Positions 18,617 to 26,324 of a DNA stretch of 64,000 bases are shown piece after piece. This DNA is from SXXH01 sp041165735 (GTDB taxonomy: Bacteria; Planctomycetota; UBA1135; GCA-002686595), in NCBI GenBank assembly GCA_046341775.1, contig JBKDQQ010000045.1, positions 11,678-75,677 on the forward strand, read 5' to 3'. Made by a program: the position numbers and the translations under genes. Numbering within the stretch: position 1 is the stretch's first letter; every line of letters starts with the position of its first letter. The notes under the pieces are model-generated. The model worked only from the letters and a program-made list of their open reading frames with translations. It was not told where the DNA came from and did no database searches.

Positions 18617-19216
18617 ATGCAGGCATCCGAACGCCACCGCCGGCTCGTCAGCGAGGCCTCCAGTGGCAGCGAAAAGGCCCTCGAGGAGCTGCTGGAGCAG
18701 AATCTGCCCGGCCTCCTCGCCTATGTCCGGGCGCACGCGGGGCGCCATCTGCTGGCCCGGGATGCCAGCATGGACCTCGTCCAGTCAGCCTGCCGCGAGG
18801 TCCTGCAGGACCTCGGTCGGCACGATTACCGCGACGAGGCCGGGTTCCGCCATTGGCTGTTCATCGCGGCGGAAAGGAAGATCGTGGACCGCGCCCGCTA
18901 CCACGGGCGAGCCAAGCGTGCGGGGGATGCCGACCTCTCGCCCAGCGAGGCCGAGGCCAAATCCCTGCTGGAGGGCTATGCAGGCCTCGTGACCCCCAGT
19001 CAGCACGCCGCGGCGCGCGAGGACCTTGCCCGGGCCGAATCCGCGCTCGCCAAGCTCGGCGACGAGCACCGCGAGATCATCTTGATGAGCCGCGTCATCG
19101 GCCTCAGCCACGCGCAGATCGCCGAGCGCACCGGCAAGAGCGAGGTCGCGGTGCGCAGCCTGCTGCACCGGGCCCTCGCGCGACTGGCGGCCGAGATGGG
19201 CGGCGCGGTCGGCTGA
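18617..19216 (+). CDS. ECF-type RNA polymerase sigma factor
   Basis: 199 aa. Region 2 is seen in DLVQSACREVLQDLGRHDYR and FRHWLFIAAERKIVDRARYH, and region 4 in LGDEHREIILMSRVIGLSHA followed by QIAERTGKSEVAVRSLLHRA, a helix-turn-helix. This is the planctomycete-type ECF pattern with FRxWL and a long linker, which is often encoded beside Ser/Thr kinases. No anti-sigma factor lies adjacent; the convergent kinase 9 bp away may instead control it. The in-frame upstream extension overlaps the divergent promoter and is rejected in favour of the ATG at 18617. Confidence 0.9.
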   Translation: MQASERHRRLVSEASSGSEKALEELLEQNLPGLLAYVRAHAGRHLLARDASMDLVQSACREVLQDLGRHDYRDEAGFRHWLFIAAERKIVDRARYHGRAKRAGDADLSPSEAEAKSLLEGYAGLVTPSQHAAAREDLARAESALAKLGDEHREIILMSRVIGLSHAQIAERTGKSEVAVRSLLHRALARLAAEMGGAVG

Positions 19217-19225
19217 CGAGGGCTG

Positions 19226-22090
19226 TCAGCCCTCCTTCAGGCTGCGCAGCATGGCCTGCAGGCGCGGATCCGCGCGGAAGGAATCCAGCGCGGGGTTGGA
19301 CTCGAGCTCGCCGATGTCCCGGTAGCCGGCTTCGACGGCGCGCTCCAACCAATCGAACATGGCCTGCACCGCGGCATCCTCCTCGGCCGTGGGCTCGCGG
19401 GTGGCATCGCCCGGCATTTTCCGCCGCAGCGCCAACAGGAGTTCGTTCTGCAGGTCGGCTGCGTAGCGCATGCGGGTCGCATCGCCGCCGATCGTCTGCG
19501 CATGCAACCCGATCTTCGTGCGTCCCTTTTCCACCTGTCCGTGGTGGAGCAGGGCGAGCGCCGATCCGTAGCGGCACATCGAGGTGAGCTTGCCGGCCGA
19601 TTCGAGGTCTGAAAGGCCGAAGGAGCAGGGCTTCAGTGCCGCCTCGGCCGCTTCGTACCGCGAGAGCACCTCTTCGAGGTCGCGCTGCAGGCCGTGCAGG
19701 GTGCCGGCAAGGTTGCAATGCGCTTGGGCGGCGCGCAAGGCGAGATCGCAGCGTTCCGGCTGGATCGATGCAGCCGCTTCCGCCTCCCGCACGAGCAGTT
19801 CCTGGAGTTCCAACGCAGTGGAGAAATCGCCCCGCTGCCCCGCCTGGGTGGACTCGAGCACCAGCAGGTCCGACTTGAGGTTCCTGTAGCGGGTCGAGTC
19901 CGGAAAATCGCGCAGGAGGTGCTCGATGCGCTCGCGCGCTCGCGCCTGGGAAACCTCGGACTCGGCGATCATGCCCAGTTCAAGTTCCACGGTCGCGAGG
20001 TCGCACCACGCATCGGCGACATCGAAGTTGTAGAAGCGCGAGCCAGGCGCGAGTCGCTCGGCCGCCTCCATGGACTCGAGCGCATCGACGGCAAGCTCGC
20101 GCGCGGCGCTGAAATCACCGCGATCGAATGCGATGGCTCGCTGCCAGTTGCGCACGCGACCCAGCGACCAGTGGGAGTTGCTGTCCCAAGGTCTTCCGGA
20201 CTGCTGCCTGAGCAGATGCTCCTCGCAGTCCTCCAGCAAGCGCTCCGCCGCCGCCGGTTCGCCGGCCATGGACAGCGCCTCCGCGGCAGCCATCAGCACA
20301 TCCGGTCGCACGGCGGCATCTGGAATGGCCTCGAGCATCGAGATGGCTTGGCGCAGGAATGCCAGCGCGCGATCCGGATCGCCCATCCCCGAATGGCACT
20401 TTCCCAGGCGCGCCAGCGCGACCGCGCAACGCGCGAGGCTCTCATCGGAGGGTGCCAGCGCGTTGAGGTGCTCCAGCAATTCCCGCGCGATCTCGAGTTC
20501 CGCGGCTTGTTCCCGCCTTCGCCCGAGATCCTCGAGCACCGAGGCCCGCGAGGTGTGGAGTTCCGCGCCTTCGGCGAGGACGAGGGGATCGTCGGGACGC
20601 GACGACGAGAGTTGTTCATGCAACTTCAGTGCACGGTCGAGCGCGACGAGCCGAGCCTGTTGCATGCGCGGAACATCCTCGAGTTCCTCCGTGGCCGTGT
20701 CGCGCAGCACGTGGCCGATCGCCGAGAGGGCGAGGCGGAAGTCCTGCTCGGACTTCTCGTAGGCGGCAGTGACCTCGGTGAGCGAGCGCGCCCGCGAGAG
20801 TTCCCAGCCGACAGGGCCTGCAAGCAGCAGCAATGCACCCAGTGTCGCGCCGACCGCCCCCGCGGGGTGTCGCTGCGTCCAGCGTCGCGTGCGCAGCCAG
20901 AAGCCGGGGCGCCGGGCCTCGATCGGCTGATGATGCAGCAGCGCGCCGAGGTCGCGCGCAAGATCCTGGGCGGTCGCGTAGCGGCGCGCGCGATCGCGTT
21001 CCATGGCAACCACGCAGACGGTCTCGAAATCCCAGGAAAGCCCGGGGTTGTGTGCTGCCAAGGGTGTGACGGAGGCCGCGAGAATGCGCTCGCGCGTCTG
21101 CTCCCAGCTGTCCGGAGGGAAGGCGGGCTGGAGCGTCAGCAGTTCATACAGCTTTGCGCCCAGCGAGAAGATGTCGCTGCGCGCATCGAGATCCGCATCA
21201 CCGCGCACCTGTTCAGGCGACATGTAGGGCAGCGATCCGGGTTGAACGCCGCTGCGGGTGAGGCCGTCGACGGCCGCGGCGCGCGCGAGGCCGAAGTCGA
21301 AGAGCAGCACGCGGCCGGTGCGCGTCAGCGCCAGGTTGGAGGGCTTCAGGTCGCGGTGAATCAACCCGCGACTGTGCGCGTGCTCCAGCGCCTCGGCGGC
21401 CTGGCGGGCGATCATCACGCAGGCATCGGGCCAATCCGCTTCGAAGAGCGGGCCCTCGGCGCGCGCCGCGCGGTCCTGCTGGGCAAGCTTCGCTTCCACA
21501 GCCCGCGCCAGATCGCGTCCATGCAACTCGGCGGGCTCGCGCCCGGACAATTCGCGCAGGACCTCGCCGAGGCTGCAGCCGTCGAGCAGTTCCATCGTGA
21601 AGTAGGGAACGCCACGATCTTCGCCGACGCTGTAGATCGGAAGGATGCCCGGGTGCTGCAGGCGAGCGACCGCCTCCACCTCGCGGCGAAACCGCTCGCG
21701 TGCGCCGCTGAAGTGCAGTTGGTCCGGCCGGATCATCTTGAGGGCCACCCTGCGGCCCAGCTTCGAGTCCTCCGCTTCCCAGACCAGCCCCATGCCGCCC
21801 TCGCCGAGCTTGCGAATCAGGCGGAAGCCGTCCAGCGTGCATGGCAGGCCATCCTGCGGTTCAGGACCGAGCATTCCGAGGCGCGCGAGGCGTGCGAGTT
21901 CCCTGCGGACCCGCGGCGCGGACTCCGGGTGCACTTGGAGCAAGGCTTCGACTTCCGCGCTGCCGCCTTCCGCGTGGCGTTCAAGGCAGGCGAACAGCAA
22001 GTCCTCGAACTCGCCGGATGCGGAGGGGGAAGGCTGCGTGTCCATCGGTGGGCGGGGCGCTGTTCCAAACCGCGGGAACGACTCGATCAT
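19226..22090 (-). CDS. Transmembrane Ser/Thr protein kinase with a TPR-like solenoid
   Basis: Hanks-type kinase, 954 aa. The ATP loop GEGGMG is at 96-101, the catalytic Lys118 in VALKMI, HRDLKPSN at 245-252, DFG at 265-267 and MSPEQ afterwards, so all core residues are intact. One transmembrane helix near 405-425 (GATLGALLLLAGPVGW) follows. A long C-terminal helical region with TPR-like repeats comes next (SEQDFRLALSAIG, DPDRALAFLRQAISMLE, RGDFSTALELQELLV). The kinase domain should be cytoplasmic and the solenoid outside. The ATG at 22045 (MDTQPSPS) is an equally plausible start. It is convergent with the ECF sigma factor gene, a typical pairing, and both lie in the inserted block. Confidence 0.92.
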   Translation of the reverse strand: MIESFPRFGTAPRPPMDTQPSPSASGEFEDLLFACLERHAEGGSAEVEALLQVHPESAPRVRRELARLARLGMLGPEPQDGLPCTLDGFRLIRKLGEGGMGLVWEAEDSKLGRRVALKMIRPDQLHFSGARERFRREVEAVARLQHPGILPIYSVGEDRGVPYFTMELLDGCSLGEVLRELSGREPAELHGRDLARAVEAKLAQQDRAARAEGPLFEADWPDACVMIARQAAEALEHAHSRGLIHRDLKPSNLALTRTGRVLLFDFGLARAAAVDGLTRSGVQPGSLPYMSPEQVRGDADLDARSDIFSLGAKLYELLTLQPAFPPDSWEQTRERILAASVTPLAAHNPGLSWDFETVCVVAMERDRARRYATAQDLARDLGALLHHQPIEARRPGFWLRTRRWTQRHPAGAVGATLGALLLLAGPVGWELSRARSLTEVTAAYEKSEQDFRLALSAIGHVLRDTATEELEDVPRMQQARLVALDRALKLHEQLSSSRPDDPLVLAEGAELHTSRASVLEDLGRRREQAAELEIARELLEHLNALAPSDESLARCAVALARLGKCHSGMGDPDRALAFLRQAISMLEAIPDAAVRPDVLMAAAEALSMAGEPAAAERLLEDCEEHLLRQQSGRPWDSNSHWSLGRVRNWQRAIAFDRGDFSAARELAVDALESMEAAERLAPGSRFYNFDVADAWCDLATVELELGMIAESEVSQARARERIEHLLRDFPDSTRYRNLKSDLLVLESTQAGQRGDFSTALELQELLVREAEAAASIQPERCDLALRAAQAHCNLAGTLHGLQRDLEEVLSRYEAAEAALKPCSFGLSDLESAGKLTSMCRYGSALALLHHGQVEKGRTKIGLHAQTIGGDATRMRYAADLQNELLLALRRKMPGDATREPTAEEDAAVQAMFDWLERAVEAGYRDIGELESNPALDSFRADPRLQAMLRSLKEG

Positions 22091-22260
22091 AGAGCCCTGC
22101 AACGCCAAAGTGATCAGCGGGCGCGCCCGGCACGCCGCGTGGACGCCGCGCGGCGCGCGCGCCCGCCGGCCCGGGATCTGGCCACTCGCGCGCGACGCCA
22201 CGGGCGCTGGCCGGACTCGATGGATCGGAACCCTCGCCGCGGCGCGCAAGTCCGCCCCGG

Positions 22261-22437
22261 TCCTTGCGGGGGTTGTCCAGCGATTTGGACAACCACTCCC
22301 CGCGCCTCCTGCCGCGGATGCACGGCACGGGCGCGTCCGCCTCGCAGGTCCTGCGCCGACGCGGCCCGGCCCTCGACGCCCAGGCCAGCGACACCGGGCT
22401 GATGACGCCTGGGGCCGATGACGCCTGGGGCCGATGA
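22261..22437 (+). pseudogene. 3' remnant of rsmB
   Basis: Reads SLRGLSSDLDNHSPRLLPRM and then HGTGASASQVLRRRGPA. This matches the intact rsmB end (SLRALSSDLDNHALRLLPHI, HGTDAFTLQVLRRRAPA). It then runs through different sequence and tandem repeats to a TGA. No start or catalytic part is present. Several changes alter amino acids, as expected for a decaying fragment. Confidence 0.88.
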
Positions 22438-22464
22438 CGCTTGGGGCCGATGACGCTTGGGGCC
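22401..22464. repeat. 16-bp tandem repeat, four units
   Basis: GATGACGCCTGGGGCC occurs twice, followed by two GATGACGCTTGGGGCC units, exactly head to tail, between the rsmB remnant and the amidohydrolase stop. Copy A lacks it, so it expanded after or during the rearrangement. Confidence 0.95.
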
Positions 22465-22471
22465 GCGGCGC

Positions 22472-24130
22472 CTAGGCGCGCAGCGCGCGCCCGGGCCGCG
22501 CGCCGGTCGAGCGTCCGTCCGCCAGCACGCGCACGCCGTTGACCCACACGTGGCGGAAGCCGCTGGCGAGGCGGTGCGGATCGGCGAAGGTCGACTCCTC
22601 GCGCACGGTCGCGGCGTCGAAGGCGACGAGGTCGGCCTTGCAGCCGACGGCCACGCGGCCGCGATCGGCGAGGCGCATCTGGTCGGCCGGCATCGAAGTC
22701 ATCTTCCGCACGGCGTCCGGCAGGGCGAGCAGGCGCTCCTCGCGCACGTACTTGTGCAGCACCCGGGCGAACGTGCCGTAGCTGCGCGGGTGGGGGCGGC
22801 GTTCGAGCGCCTCGCCGCGCGGCGCCATGGCGTAGCCGTCGGACGCCACCATGACCAGCGGATGCGAGAGGACGCGCGCGACTTGCGCCTCGTCCATGGC
22901 GTGCGCCACGTGGCCCACGCTCGCGCGTCCCTCCTCCAGCAACTGCAGCAGCGCTTCGCTCGGCGCCACGCCGCGGCGCGCGGCGATCTCGGCGATGCTC
23001 GCGCCCACGACCGACTTGTCGGTGGAGGTCGTCGAAGCGACCACGATCAACTCGTAGCCGCCCGGATCGCTCGAGACGCGCGGATCGAGCTCCGCGGCGA
23101 TGCGCGCGCGCTCGGCGCGGTCGGCGAGGCGCGCGAGGATCGACTCCGCGCCGCCCTCGCGCGTCGCGTCCGACAAGAAGATCGTCAAGCCCGTGGAGTA
23201 GGCCGTGTAGGGGTAGGCGTCCGCCAGCACGTCGAGGCCCGCTGCGCGCGCGGATTCGATGGCCGCGATGGAAGGCTCGAGTTGCGGCCAGTTGGGCCGT
23301 CCGCAGGCCTTGAGGTGGCTCACTTGCACGCGTGCTCCGCCTTCGACGCCGATGCGCAGCGCTTCGCGCACCGCTTCGAGCAGGCCCGACTCCTCGTTCC
23401 TGATGTGCGAGGCGTAGAGCCGGCCGCGCCGCGCGAGGATGCGGGCCAACGCCACCAGTTCTCCGGTCGGCGTGTAGCGGCCGGGCGTGTATTCCAAGCC
23501 GGTCGACATGCCCGCCGCGCCCTGGTCCAAGGCCTCTTCGAGCATGCGCTCGACGCGCGCGAGTTCGCCGGCGAGAAGCGGGCGGTTGGCGAGTCCCGCC
23601 ACGGCGCGACGCAGGGTGCCCTGGCCCACCAGCAGCAGCTGGTTGGTCGCGGTGCGGCGCGATTCCAGCGCGCGGAAGTACGAGCCCACGTCGCTCCAAC
23701 GTTCGCGGATGCCGTCCTCGCGCAGCTCCGCGTCGAGCCGCGCGGCCTCGTCGGGGGCCACGGGCGCCGCCGAGCCGCCGCAGTTGCCCGTCACCTCGGT
23801 GGTGACGCCCTGGTGCACCCGGCTCTCGTCGTCCGGGTATCGAAGGATGTCCTCGTCGGAATGCGTGTGGATGTCGATGAATCCCGGCGCGAGGCACAAC
23901 CCGCGCAGATCGATGCGCTGGCGCGCCTGTTCCGGGTCGATGGAGCCGATGTGCGCGATGGCGTCGCCCGCGATCCCCACGTCGGCCACCCGCGGGGCGG
24001 TACCCAGCCCGTCGTGGACCACGGCTCCGGACAGCACGCAATCGAAGCGCGCCACGCGTCCGGTGAGCGCGCACGAGGCGAGTCCCGTCCCGGCGAGCGC
24101 GAGGAAGGCGCGTCGATCGAAGCGGTTCAC
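22472..24130 (-). CDS. N-acyl-D-amino-acid deacylase (amidohydrolase), Tat lipoprotein-like N-terminus
   Basis: Zinc amidohydrolase of the D-aminoacylase family, 552 aa, removing N-acyl groups from D-amino acids. Metal-site residues are His88 and His90 in IDIHTHSDED, Cys117 in TGNCGGS, the histidines in ASHIRNEE and VSHLKACG, and the Asp in VMVASDGYA. The N-terminus MNRFDRRAFLALAGTGLASC has a twin-arginine pattern and a possible lipobox cysteine at 20, so export and lipid anchoring are likely. The GTG start overlaps the epimerase stop in GTGA, making it third in an operon with the DUF1611 and enolase-superfamily genes. Its C-terminal codons are duplicated at 17020-17121. Confidence 0.9.
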   Translation of the reverse strand: MNRFDRRAFLALAGTGLASCALTGRVARFDCVLSGAVVHDGLGTAPRVADVGIAGDAIAHIGSIDPEQARQRIDLRGLCLAPGFIDIHTHSDEDILRYPDDESRVHQGVTTEVTGNCGGSAAPVAPDEAARLDAELREDGIRERWSDVGSYFRALESRRTATNQLLLVGQGTLRRAVAGLANRPLLAGELARVERMLEEALDQGAAGMSTGLEYTPGRYTPTGELVALARILARRGRLYASHIRNEESGLLEAVREALRIGVEGGARVQVSHLKACGRPNWPQLEPSIAAIESARAAGLDVLADAYPYTAYSTGLTIFLSDATREGGAESILARLADRAERARIAAELDPRVSSDPGGYELIVVASTTSTDKSVVGASIAEIAARRGVAPSEALLQLLEEGRASVGHVAHAMDEAQVARVLSHPLVMVASDGYAMAPRGEALERRPHPRSYGTFARVLHKYVREERLLALPDAVRKMTSMPADQMRLADRGRVAVGCKADLVAFDAATVREESTFADPHRLASGFRHVWVNGVRVLADGRSTGARPGRALRA

Positions 24131-25170
24131 GGCCACGCGTCCACCTCCACGCCCAGCCCCGGCCCGTCGCCGGGGACCAGCGCGCCGTCGACGATCTCGA
24201 AGCCGCCGCGGCCGAGGTCGCGCGCGAGGTCGAGGTGCCCGTCGAGGTCGAGATGGCGGGTCGCCGGGGAAGCCAGCGCGGCGTGCAGCGCGGCCGCGAT
24301 GCCGAGGCGGCTCTCGTCCGAGCAACCCCACATCAACGCCACGCCGTGCTCGTGCGCCACGCGCGCGATCTCGAGCGCGGGCGTGGGCCCGCCGCACTTC
24401 ATCAACTTGATGTTGAAGATGCCGGCGCGACGGGCGGTCGCGTGGGCGCGGGCGTCGTCGGGCGACAGCAGGCTCTCGTCGAGGGCGAGGCGCGCCCGGT
24501 CGCGCTCTGGCAGGCGCGCGCACTCGTCGTCGAAGACCGGCGGCAAGGGTTGCTCGAGGAAGGCGATGTCGTGCTCGTCGAGCGCGCGGAACAACCGGGG
24601 CAGGTCGGCTGGCCGGAAGCCCTGGTTCGCGTCGATCGTCAGCGTGGTCCGCGCCCCGGCCAGTTCGCGCAGCTTGGCGACGCGCTCCAGGTCCTCGTCC
24701 AGGTCCAGCCCGATCTTGAGCTTGATCGAGCGGAAGCCGCGACCGAGGAACTCGCGCGCCTCTTCCAACACATCGGCGAGCGCAGGCTTGATGCCGATGG
24801 TGATCGAGGTCGGCAGCGGCGCGTGCACGCGTCCGAGGATCGCCGCGAGCGGCTTGCCGACCGAGCGCGCGCGCAGGTCGTGCAGCGCCATGTCGATCGC
24901 CGCCGCCGCCGCGGGACGGCCCGCGAGGGCCGCGGTCGCGGGACGCCCCGCGCGCAGTTCGTCCGCCGCCCGCTCGAGCGCCGCGCGACAGCCGGCGATG
25001 TCCTCGCCGGTGACCTCGGGGATGGGGGAGGCGCAGCCATGGCCCGCGTGGCGACCAGAGGCCAGCCGCACGTAGCACAGCTCGACCGAGTCCACGCTCT
25101 CGTACGCGATGGAGTAGGGGCGCGTCAGCGGCGCGCGTTCGAACCACAATTCGCAAGCGTCGATGCGCAT
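24127..25170 (-). CDS. Enolase-superfamily epimerase/racemase (dipeptide epimerase or N-acetyl-glutamate racemase type)
   Basis: Muconate-lactonizing/mandelate-racemase subgroup, 347 aa. The acid-base lysines are Lys150 and Lys152 in SIKLKIG and Lys255 in NIKLMKCGG. The metal ligands are Asp180 (TIDANQG), Glu206 (FLEQPLP) and Asp231 (ALDES). This KxK...K layout is that of two-base 1,1-proton-transfer epimerases such as L-Ala-D/L-Glu epimerase and the N-acetyl-D-glutamate racemase DgcA. It sits 8 bp from the upstream DUF1611/DgcN-like gene and overlaps the downstream deacylase by 4 bp, which favours a D-glutamate or N-acyl-amino-acid substrate. Exact substrate unknown. Confidence 0.88.
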   Translation of the reverse strand: MRIDACELWFERAPLTRPYSIAYESVDSVELCYVRLASGRHAGHGCASPIPEVTGEDIAGCRAALERAADELRAGRPATAALAGRPAAAAAIDMALHDLRARSVGKPLAAILGRVHAPLPTSITIGIKPALADVLEEAREFLGRGFRSIKLKIGLDLDEDLERVAKLRELAGARTTLTIDANQGFRPADLPRLFRALDEHDIAFLEQPLPPVFDDECARLPERDRARLALDESLLSPDDARAHATARRAGIFNIKLMKCGGPTPALEIARVAHEHGVALMWGCSDESRLGIAAALHAALASPATRHLDLDGHLDLARDLGRGGFEIVDGALVPGDGPGLGVEVDAWP

Positions 25171-25177
25171 GGCCTGT

Positions 25178-25193
25178 GTCAAGCCGTTTTGAC
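25178..25193 (-). terminator. Hairpin at the end of the DUF1611 gene
   Basis: GTCAAG-CCGT-TTTGAC (one G-T pair) overlaps the stop codon of the DUF1611 gene. Being inside an operon, it may act as an attenuator or mRNA-processing site rather than a full terminator. It has the same core as the hairpins at 14423, 43324 and 48609. Confidence 0.4.
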
Positions 25194-26234
25194 GGCGAGG
25201 CGCTCGACGAGGCGCCCCACGCCTTCCTCGACGGGCAGCACCACCGGCCGGCGGAGCTGCTCCTCGAGCCGCCGCGCCTCCGAGCGCGCCTCGTCGGGCG
25301 CGAGGCCTTCCGTGTTGAGCGCCAGGCCGACGACCTCGGCGCCGTAGCGCGCGATCAGGTCGATCTCGTCCGCCACGGGCGGGATGGCGCAACCCCATTG
25401 CTCGGTGCCGTCGTACCAACGCCTGGCGGGCGCGTGCTGCAGCACGACCTGGCGCGCGCCGCCCGACAAGAGCAGCTCGGCGCCGCACGGGCCGGCCGGG
25501 TTGCGCAGCGCGGATTGCCCTTCGAGGAAGACGACCTCCGGATCCTCGTCCCGCACGCAGGCCAGCAGCGCGCGTTCCAGCTCGCCCGACACGAAGTCGT
25601 TCGGGGTGGTGTCGAGGATGAAGCCGTGCTTGACGCCTTGCATCCAACCGGTCTGGCCGGTGTGCACCATGGCCGCGCGCAGGCCCCGACGTCGGCACTC
25701 GGCCACGAGGAACTGCGTGGTCGTGCGCTTGCCCAGCGCGCAATCGGTGCCCAGCACCGCGACGCGCGGCACGGCGAGGCGCGTGGATTCCCCGCTCCAG
25801 AAGGAGAGTTCGTGCACGGGCCGGGGCTTCCTGATGTCCACGATGCGCGCTCCATGGCGCGCGCAGGCGGCCACGATGCGCGCGTCGTCGCCCGCGAGTT
25901 CGTGGAGGCCGTTGACGATCGACAGGCCCGCTTCGGCGGCTTCGAGCAAGCTGCGGCGCAACGCTTCGGGCAGCCTGCCGCCGTGCGTGGCGACTCCGAC
26001 GACGCACCAGCGTGCGGTCCGCGCCGCGCCGGCGAGCGCCTCCGCCAGCGACGCCACGACGGGGATGCCGCGTGCGCGCCCGTCGAGCAGGAGGCCTGCG
26101 TCCCCGCCCGCGCAACTCGAGTCGACCACCGCCGCGATCGGCCAGCGCGAGGGGCCGCGCACCAGGCCGTGCGCCGTCTTGGCGTCGCTGCCGCGGAACG
26201 CGCCCTCCGCGAGCACGATGGCTGCTTCGTCCAT
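25179..26234 (-). CDS. DUF1611 protein, DgcN-like (D-glutamate N-acetyltransferase type)
   Basis: 351 aa. DUF1611 proteins have an N-terminal Rossmann-like domain and a P-loop domain. Here the loop is GTDCALGKRTTT at 162-173, preceded by VDIRKPRP and followed by VHTGQTGWMQG, VFLEGQSALRNPAGP and VVGLALNTEGL. As far as I recall, DgcN of this family acetylates D-glutamate and works with an enolase-superfamily racemase, DgcA. The gene directly downstream is of that superfamily, so the pairing is conserved here. The function is inferred from family and context. It is first in the operon, with a TAGCCT box 6 nt before the ATG. Confidence 0.82.
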   Translation of the reverse strand: MDEAAIVLAEGAFRGSDAKTAHGLVRGPSRWPIAAVVDSSCAGGDAGLLLDGRARGIPVVASLAEALAGAARTARWCVVGVATHGGRLPEALRRSLLEAAEAGLSIVNGLHELAGDDARIVAACARHGARIVDIRKPRPVHELSFWSGESTRLAVPRVAVLGTDCALGKRTTTQFLVAECRRRGLRAAMVHTGQTGWMQGVKHGFILDTTPNDFVSGELERALLACVRDEDPEVVFLEGQSALRNPAGPCGAELLLSGGARQVVLQHAPARRWYDGTEQWGCAIPPVADEIDLIARYGAEVVGLALNTEGLAPDEARSEARRLEEQLRRPVVLPVEEGVGRLVERLAVKTA

Positions 26235-26240
26235 GCAGCG

Positions 26241-26246
26241 AGGCTA
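26241..26246 (-). promoter_or_regulatory. Candidate -10 box of the D-amino-acid operon
   Basis: TAGCCT on the minus strand, 6 nt before the ATG at 26234, predicting a leaderless operon mRNA. Confidence 0.45.
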
Positions 26247-26324
26247 GCTCGCCTCGTCTCCGCCCACAATGGCGGCACGGGGACGTTCGAGCCGCCGGGA
26301 TGGCGACGCCGCGGCGCGCCGGCC

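Larger units (their letters stand above)
17122..22260. other. Inserted block between duplicated flanks
   Basis: About 5.1 kb lies between repeat copies A and B and carries a secreted protein, an ECF sigma factor and a Ser/Thr kinase gene. By eye, parts of this block seem slightly less GC-rich with broader codon use than the neighbours; this was not computed. No integrase, transposase or terminal inverted repeat is visible. The duplicated ends of two formerly adjacent genes fit single-crossover (Campbell-like) integration of a circle carrying that junction, or a larger duplication followed by deletion. At the left end, 17024-17510 contains only the remnant, a hairpin and no supported gene. Confidence 0.7.
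22261..22619 (+). repeat. Flanking direct repeat, copy B
   Basis: Counterpart of copy A at 16901-17121. Here the amidohydrolase part is intact and the rsmB part is the remnant, the mirror of copy A. An extra stretch, including the 16-bp tandem array, separates the two parts. Confidence 0.9.

Noticed and set aside
19694..22402. 902-codon plus-strand frame opposite the Ser/Thr kinase
   Set aside because: All kinase motifs are intact on the minus strand; the plus frame has no motif and ends in the tandem repeat.
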